Shown piece after piece: positions 7,200 through 9,687 of a stretch of 9,687 nucleotides of DNA (position 1 is its first letter; each line of letters starts with the position of its first letter). This DNA comes from Ruminococcaceae bacterium UBA5450 (lineage in GTDB: Bacteria > Bacillota > Clostridia > Oscillospirales > Acutalibacteraceae): contig DIQY01000092.1 in assembly GCA_002424295.1 (NCBI GenBank), positions 29,176 through 38,862 of the forward strand, in the 5' to 3' direction. The notes below the pieces were generated by a model, which was not told where the DNA came from, ran no database searches, and worked only from the letters and a program-made list of their open reading frames with translations. The position numbers and the translations under genes are program-made.

Positions 7200-7730
7200 C
7201 TATGATTCTATTGAAAATCTGCGTTTTACATCGTTTTCAGAAAGTGCCATACTATTATAAAGGTCGGCTTCTTTTCCGATTGGAAGGGAACAGTTTTCCG
7301 GCAAGACAGCGTAATAATATCCGCCATTACTTTCTCGAAGAAAGAAAACGCTTTGACCTTTGCAGAAAGACGAAAATTGTGCCGAAAATTCATGACTGCT
7401 GTATTTCTGCGATTCCCGGAAAATCCGCAGAAGGGGAATAGAAGGATCATGGGCATAATAAAACGAGGTATATCCATTTTGAGAAGATTCATCGAAAATA
7501 GTTTCCTGTGTGTAAAGAGAATCTTGAGAGACCCAGCAGAGTGGAATTTGAAAAGTAAAATGCAGCTGTTCATCTTGATAGAATTCCGCAGTTTCCAGCT
7601 GTGAAGCGATAGAAGAGGACGAGACAGGCTGTTTATAAGGAGCTTGTCCGGAGCAACCGGGGATTCCCAGCATAAAAAATAAACAGCATTCGCAACATAA
7701 TAGGATTCGAATCCATTTTTGCTTGCCCAT
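7200..7730 (-). CDS. Small predicted lipoprotein, function unknown
   Basis: I do not recognise a named family. The 176-residue protein has a basic N-terminus, a hydrophobic stretch at about 7-23 and a lipobox LGIPGC with Cys26 as the predicted lipidated residue, so it should sit on the outer face of the membrane. A Ser-rich linker (about 34-41) leads to a single small domain of roughly 130 residues. Its opening LHFTFQIPLCW, with later aromatic strands, resembles the start of PsbP/Mog1-like domains in other Clostridia lipoproteins, but this is only a pattern impression. The h-region contains CCECC, which is unusual. The ATG at 7730 is chosen because GAGGTG at 7736-7741 lies just upstream; an in-frame ATG at 7769 would put 13 residues before the signal peptide. 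It converges on pglX and is divergent from the flavoprotein. Confidence 0.72.
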   Translation of the reverse strand: MGKQKWIRILLCCECCLFFMLGIPGCSGQAPYKQPVSSSSIASQLETAEFYQDEQLHFTFQIPLCWVSQDSLYTQETIFDESSQNGYTSFYYAHDPSIPLLRIFRESQKYSSHEFSAQFSSFCKGQSVFFLRESNGGYYYAVLPENCSLPIGKEADLYNSMALSENDVKRRFSIES

Positions 7731-7735
7731 TTTTT

Positions 7736-7741
7736 CACCTC
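7736..7741 (-). promoter_or_regulatory. Ribosome binding site of the lipoprotein gene
   Basis: On the minus strand GAGGTG lies 5 nt upstream of the ATG at 7730, within an A-rich context. It decides the start in favour of 7730 over the longer reading frame from 7769. Confidence 0.75.
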
Positions 7742-7764
7742 GCTTTTTGAGATTACTAAAATTC

Positions 7765-7794
7765 ATCATAATAAAGTAGGAGTAAGAAAGTCAA
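7765..7794 (-). promoter_or_regulatory. SigA-type promoter of the lipoprotein gene
   Basis: Read on the minus strand, TTGACT (7794-7789) is followed after 18 bp by TATGAT (7770-7765), each close to consensus. The predicted start near 7758 gives a leader of about 28 nt. Its -35 box is one arm of the inverted repeat shared with the divergent flavoprotein promoter. Confidence 0.65.
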
Positions 7795-7843
7795 TAAATT
7801 CATCGGAATTGTAATAGAAGGTTACAGAATTGTGATTGACTTT
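7787..7843. repeat. Perfect 9-bp inverted repeat joining two divergent -35 boxes
   Basis: AAAGTCAAT at 7787-7795 and ATTGACTTT at 7835-7843 are exact reverse complements separated by 39 bp. Each arm contains the TTGACT -35 box of the promoter pointing away from the centre, so the two promoters are arranged back to back. The 39-bp centre holds the GlnR/TnrA-like site and a direct repeat GAATTGT (7806-7812 and 7827-7833), whose copies are spaced by 21 bp, two helical turns. Confidence 0.7.
7810..7826. promoter_or_regulatory. Candidate GlnR/TnrA-type operator between divergent promoters
   Basis: The 17-bp sequence TGTAATAGAAGGTTACA fits the TGTNA-N7-TNACA consensus of the nitrogen regulators GlnR and TnrA at all eight fixed positions. 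Its centre (7818) lies about 53 bp upstream of the predicted flavoprotein start and about 60 bp upstream of the predicted lipoprotein start. Such positions are compatible with activation from upstream of the -35 box. The consensus comes from Bacillus; whether this host has GlnR is not known from the window. Confidence 0.42.
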
Positions 7844-7864
7844 TTTAATAAAATAAAATACAAT
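7836..7864 (+). promoter_or_regulatory. SigA-type promoter of the FAD-dependent dehydrogenase
   Basis: TTGACT (7836-7841) and TACAAT (7859-7864) are separated by a 17-bp, almost pure A/T spacer. The predicted start near 7871 gives a leader of about 29 nt. The match is strong. Confidence 0.8.
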
Positions 7865-7899
7865 AAATCGGTTTATGACAAAAAATATTGGAGGAAATC

Positions 7900-9333
7900 A
7901 TGAAACAGTTTGACTATGATTTATTAGTGATTGGAGCTGGCCCTGCGGGAATTTTTACCGCTTTGGAAATGAATCGGTTAGCGCCGGAAAAGAAAGTCCT
8001 GGTGATAGATTCCGGCAGCGCAATTGCAAAAAGAACATGTCCGGCCAGAACCAACGGTCAATGTGCGCATTGCAAGACCTGCAATATTATGAACGGCTGG
8101 GCAGGAGCCGGTGCGTTTTCAGACGGAAAACTTTCTCTTTCGGAGGAAGTCGGCGGGCATATTACGGACTTTATGAGCGCACAGGAAGCGGAACAGATGA
8201 TTCATTACTGCGATGAAATCTATCTGAAATTTGGTGCGCCCAAAAAAGTGTTTGGAGAAGGCAACAAATTTGCCGATAAGATTGCCTATGAGGCCCGCAA
8301 GGAAAATATTCAGCTGATTCATTGCCCGGTACGTCATATGGGAACGGAATACAGTTTTCAGGTTCTCAGCGCTATGTATGATTATTTAGCTGCACAGCCG
8401 AATTTTGAATTCCGTGCGCATACGACTGCCGATACCATTTTTGTAGAAGACGGCCGTGCTTGTGGAGCATATCTTTTAGGGCCGGACGGAAAAAGAGAAC
8501 TTGTGAGGGCTAAGCGTGTTGTGGCAGCTCCCGGCCGCGGCGGCGCAGACTGGCTGAATCGGATCAGCAAAGAAACCGGGCTGTCGGTTACCAATAACGA
8601 AGTGGATATTGGAGTGCGGGTAGAAGTGCCGAATGCGGTGATGGATCACCTGACGCAAAATCTTTATGAAGCAAAATTGATTTATTATTCCGATACTTTT
8701 GAGAATAAAGTGCGTACTTTTTGCATGAATCCGGGAGGAATCGTCAGTGAAGAACATTATGATGGACCTAACGGAGGGATTGCGGTTGTAAATGGGCATT
8801 CCTATGCGGATGAAGATCGCCACAGCGATAATACAAACTTTGCACTGCTTGTTTCTACAAAATTTACGCAGCCGTTCCATCAGCCGATTGAATACGGCCG
8901 ATATATTGCGCAGTTGGGGAATATGCTTACCGGCGGCGGAATTATGGTACAGCGGCTGGGAGATTTGCTTTTGGGGCGCCGTACCGATGAGACGCGACTG
9001 CAGAAAAGCACTACGATTCCGACGCTGAAAAATGCGGTGCCGGGAGATCTTTCCTTCGTTCTGCCGCATCGTCATTTGACTTCTATCGTAGAGACGCTGC
9101 GGGCGCTTGATAAGCTGGCGCCGGGCCTTTACAGCAGGAATACGCTGCTTTATGGAGTGGAAGTTAAGTTCTATTCCGCTAAAGTCGCGGTCGATCAGAA
9201 TTTTGAAACGCAGATTCCGGCACTTTATGCCATCGGCGACGGCGCCGGGATCACTCGCGGGCTGATGCAGGCATCCGTTACCGGAGTGATGGCAGCTCGT
9301 CATATTATAGAGAGCCTGAAAGAAACTGATTAA
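7900..9333 (+). CDS. Uncharacterised FAD-dependent dehydrogenase (COG2509 type)
   Basis: The 477-residue cytoplasmic flavoprotein belongs to the family annotated as uncharacterised FAD-dependent dehydrogenases; its substrate is unknown. A Rossmann dinucleotide fold opens the protein: VIGAGPAG at 10-17 and the acidic Asp37 closing the second strand. C47-x7-C55-x2-C58-x2-C61 and GWAGAGAFSDGKLS (66-79) follow and are characteristic. CMNPGGIVSEE and a VVNGHSYADE stretch mark the middle, and YAIGDGAGITRGLMQA near Gly446-Asp447 is the second FAD-binding motif. The cysteine cluster could hold a redox disulphide or a metal centre; this is inference. The ATG at 7900 follows GGAGGA at 7890-7895; an in-frame TTG at 7888 overlaps that ribosome binding site and is rejected. 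It has its own strong promoter and a candidate GlnR-like site upstream. Confidence 0.92.
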   Translation: MKQFDYDLLVIGAGPAGIFTALEMNRLAPEKKVLVIDSGSAIAKRTCPARTNGQCAHCKTCNIMNGWAGAGAFSDGKLSLSEEVGGHITDFMSAQEAEQMIHYCDEIYLKFGAPKKVFGEGNKFADKIAYEARKENIQLIHCPVRHMGTEYSFQVLSAMYDYLAAQPNFEFRAHTTADTIFVEDGRACGAYLLGPDGKRELVRAKRVVAAPGRGGADWLNRISKETGLSVTNNEVDIGVRVEVPNAVMDHLTQNLYEAKLIYYSDTFENKVRTFCMNPGGIVSEEHYDGPNGGIAVVNGHSYADEDRHSDNTNFALLVSTKFTQPFHQPIEYGRYIAQLGNMLTGGGIMVQRLGDLLLGRRTDETRLQKSTTIPTLKNAVPGDLSFVLPHRHLTSIVETLRALDKLAPGLYSRNTLLYGVEVKFYSAKVAVDQNFETQIPALYAIGDGAGITRGLMQASVTGVMAARHIIESLKETD

Positions 9334-9358
9334 AATAAAGTTTTTGTGTGATGGCTTT

Positions 9359-9386
9359 TTGAAAAACAAAGGAATTTAATCATAAT
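9359..9386 (+). promoter_or_regulatory. Possible promoter of the PRK06851-like gene
   Basis: TTGAAA (9359-9364) and CATAAT (9381-9386) are separated by 16 bp. The predicted start near 9393 gives a leader of about 46 nt that would begin with the hairpin described next. No convincing intrinsic terminator separates this from the flavoprotein gene, so read-through is also possible. Confidence 0.42.
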
Positions 9387-9394
9387 CGTTTTCT

Positions 9395-9438
9395 GGGCGC
9401 ATACTTTTTGAAAGAGATTCTTTTATGGGGGTGCGCTC
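9395..9438 (+). promoter_or_regulatory. Leader hairpin that could hide the ribosome binding site
   Basis: GGGCGCA (9395-9401) can pair with TGCGCTC (9432-9438), 7 bp with one G-U pair. The second arm ends at the base before the ATG and takes in the last bases of the GGGGGTG ribosome binding site (9427-9433). A smaller stem, AAAGA/TCTTT, lies inside the loop. The fold might limit translation, but it is short and may be chance. Confidence 0.28.
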
Positions 9439-9687
9439 ATGGAAAACAGGGTACGGAATTATTTTGTGGATGCTAACACGGCCAGAGGATGGATCGATTT
9501 TTACGATTCTAATTTTAGTCCTTTGGAGACGGCCATTTGCCTTTATGGCTGGCCGTCTATGATGATTTCTGAATTGATTGCCGATATTTGCCATACGGCG
9601 AAAGAAGAAGAGACCTCAATCGAGCTGATTCATGACAGCTTGGATAATCATATGGCAGGAATTATTTTGCCAAAGTTTTCTGCCGGC
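9439..9687 (+). CDS. PRK06851-like protein with degenerate P-loop, N-terminal part (cut by right edge)
   Basis: The 83 visible residues resemble the start of the PRK06851 family, putative ATP-binding proteins of Clostridia built from two related halves. The family pattern, recalled rather than searched, is an N-terminal xHYFPGGNTxxGFxSxxD stretch, a strand, GGPGTGKS, then a segment like HCSSDxxSLDGVxIP. Here NYFVDANTARGWIDFYD (7-23), a hydrophobic strand ending ICLY, and IELIHDSLDNHMAGIILP (61-78) line up. The P-loop position reads GWPSMMIS (37-44), without the glycines and lysine needed to bind phosphate. The first half may therefore not bind nucleotide; a second P-loop could be downstream. 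The start has GGGGGTG 5 nt upstream. No function is established for the family. Confidence in the family is moderate because only the N-terminus is seen. Confidence 0.6.
   Translation, partial: MENRVRNYFVDANTARGWIDFYDSNFSPLETAICLYGWPSMMISELIADICHTAKEEETSIELIHDSLDNHMAGIILPKFSAG
9527..9558. repeat. Perfect 9-bp inverted repeat over the degenerate P-loop codons
   Basis: AGACGGCCA (9527-9535) and TGGCCGTCT (9550-9558) are exact reverse complements with a 14-nt loop, giving a GC-rich hairpin inside the coding region. The right arm encodes Trp-Pro-Ser at the place where the family has its P-loop. It is too far inside the gene to be a normal terminator and lacks a T tract. Confidence 0.6.

Noticed and set aside
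9343..9368. GTTTTT...AAAAAC after the flavoprotein stop, considered as a terminator
   Set aside because: The stem is about 6 bp and nearly all A-T, with no following T tract, so it is too weak to call.
8476..9369. 297-residue open frame on the minus strand, antisense to the flavoprotein
   Set aside because: It is a shadow of the plus-strand gene: basic, low-complexity composition, no recognisable domain, no ribosome binding site, and it lies under a clear FAD protein.
1..9687. Search for tRNA, rRNA, CRISPR arrays, insertion-sequence ends or a prophage
   Set aside because: No cloverleaf, regularly spaced repeat, transposase, integrase or terminal inverted repeat pair could be seen by eye.

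Overview
The window looks like a chromosomal segment of a Gram-positive, low-to-mid GC anaerobe of the class Clostridia. An Oscillospirales/Ruminococcaceae-type genome is my best guess. The reasons are the split cobalamin-dependent methionine synthase (reactivation domain as a separate protein next to metF and metH), strong purine-rich ribosome binding sites, SigA-type promoters with AT-rich spacers, a lipoprotein signal, and FAD and P-loop-like protein families typical of that group. No rRNA, tRNA, CRISPR array, insertion sequence or integrase is visible. The assignment to a group is inference.

Layout. (1) Positions 1-2342, minus strand: a compact methionine operon, metF (5,10-methylene-THF reductase) -> stand-alone MetH reactivation-domain protein -> metH (cut by the left edge). 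MetF makes methyl-THF, MetH passes the methyl group to homocysteine, and the reactivation protein repairs oxidised cobalamin with SAM. (2) Positions 2343-2573: a divergent intergenic region with a promoter on each strand. (3) Positions 2574-7123, plus strand: a sodium-coupled amino-acid transporter of the NSS/SNF family, followed after a short gap by a large PglX-like N6-adenine DNA methyltransferase. No other BREX gene is in view, so it looks like a solitary PglX. (4) Positions 7131-7177: a strong hairpin that can end transcription from both sides. (5) Positions 7200-7730, minus strand: a small unrecognised lipoprotein. (6) Positions 7731-7899: a second divergent control region with back-to-back SigA-type promoters. 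Their -35 boxes form a perfect inverted repeat around a TGTNA-N7-TNACA site of the GlnR/TnrA type. (7) Positions 7900-9333, plus strand: an uncharacterised COG2509-type FAD-dependent dehydrogenase with a clustered-cysteine motif. (8) Positions 9439-9687, plus strand: the start of a PRK06851-like protein whose nucleotide-binding loop appears degenerate, cut by the right edge.

The points most worth following are the orphan PglX co-directional with a transporter, the GlnR-like site between the lipoprotein and the flavoprotein, and the degenerate P-loop whose codons lie in a perfect inverted repeat. Everything else reads as ordinary core metabolism. No stretch longer than 300 bases lacks a gene.
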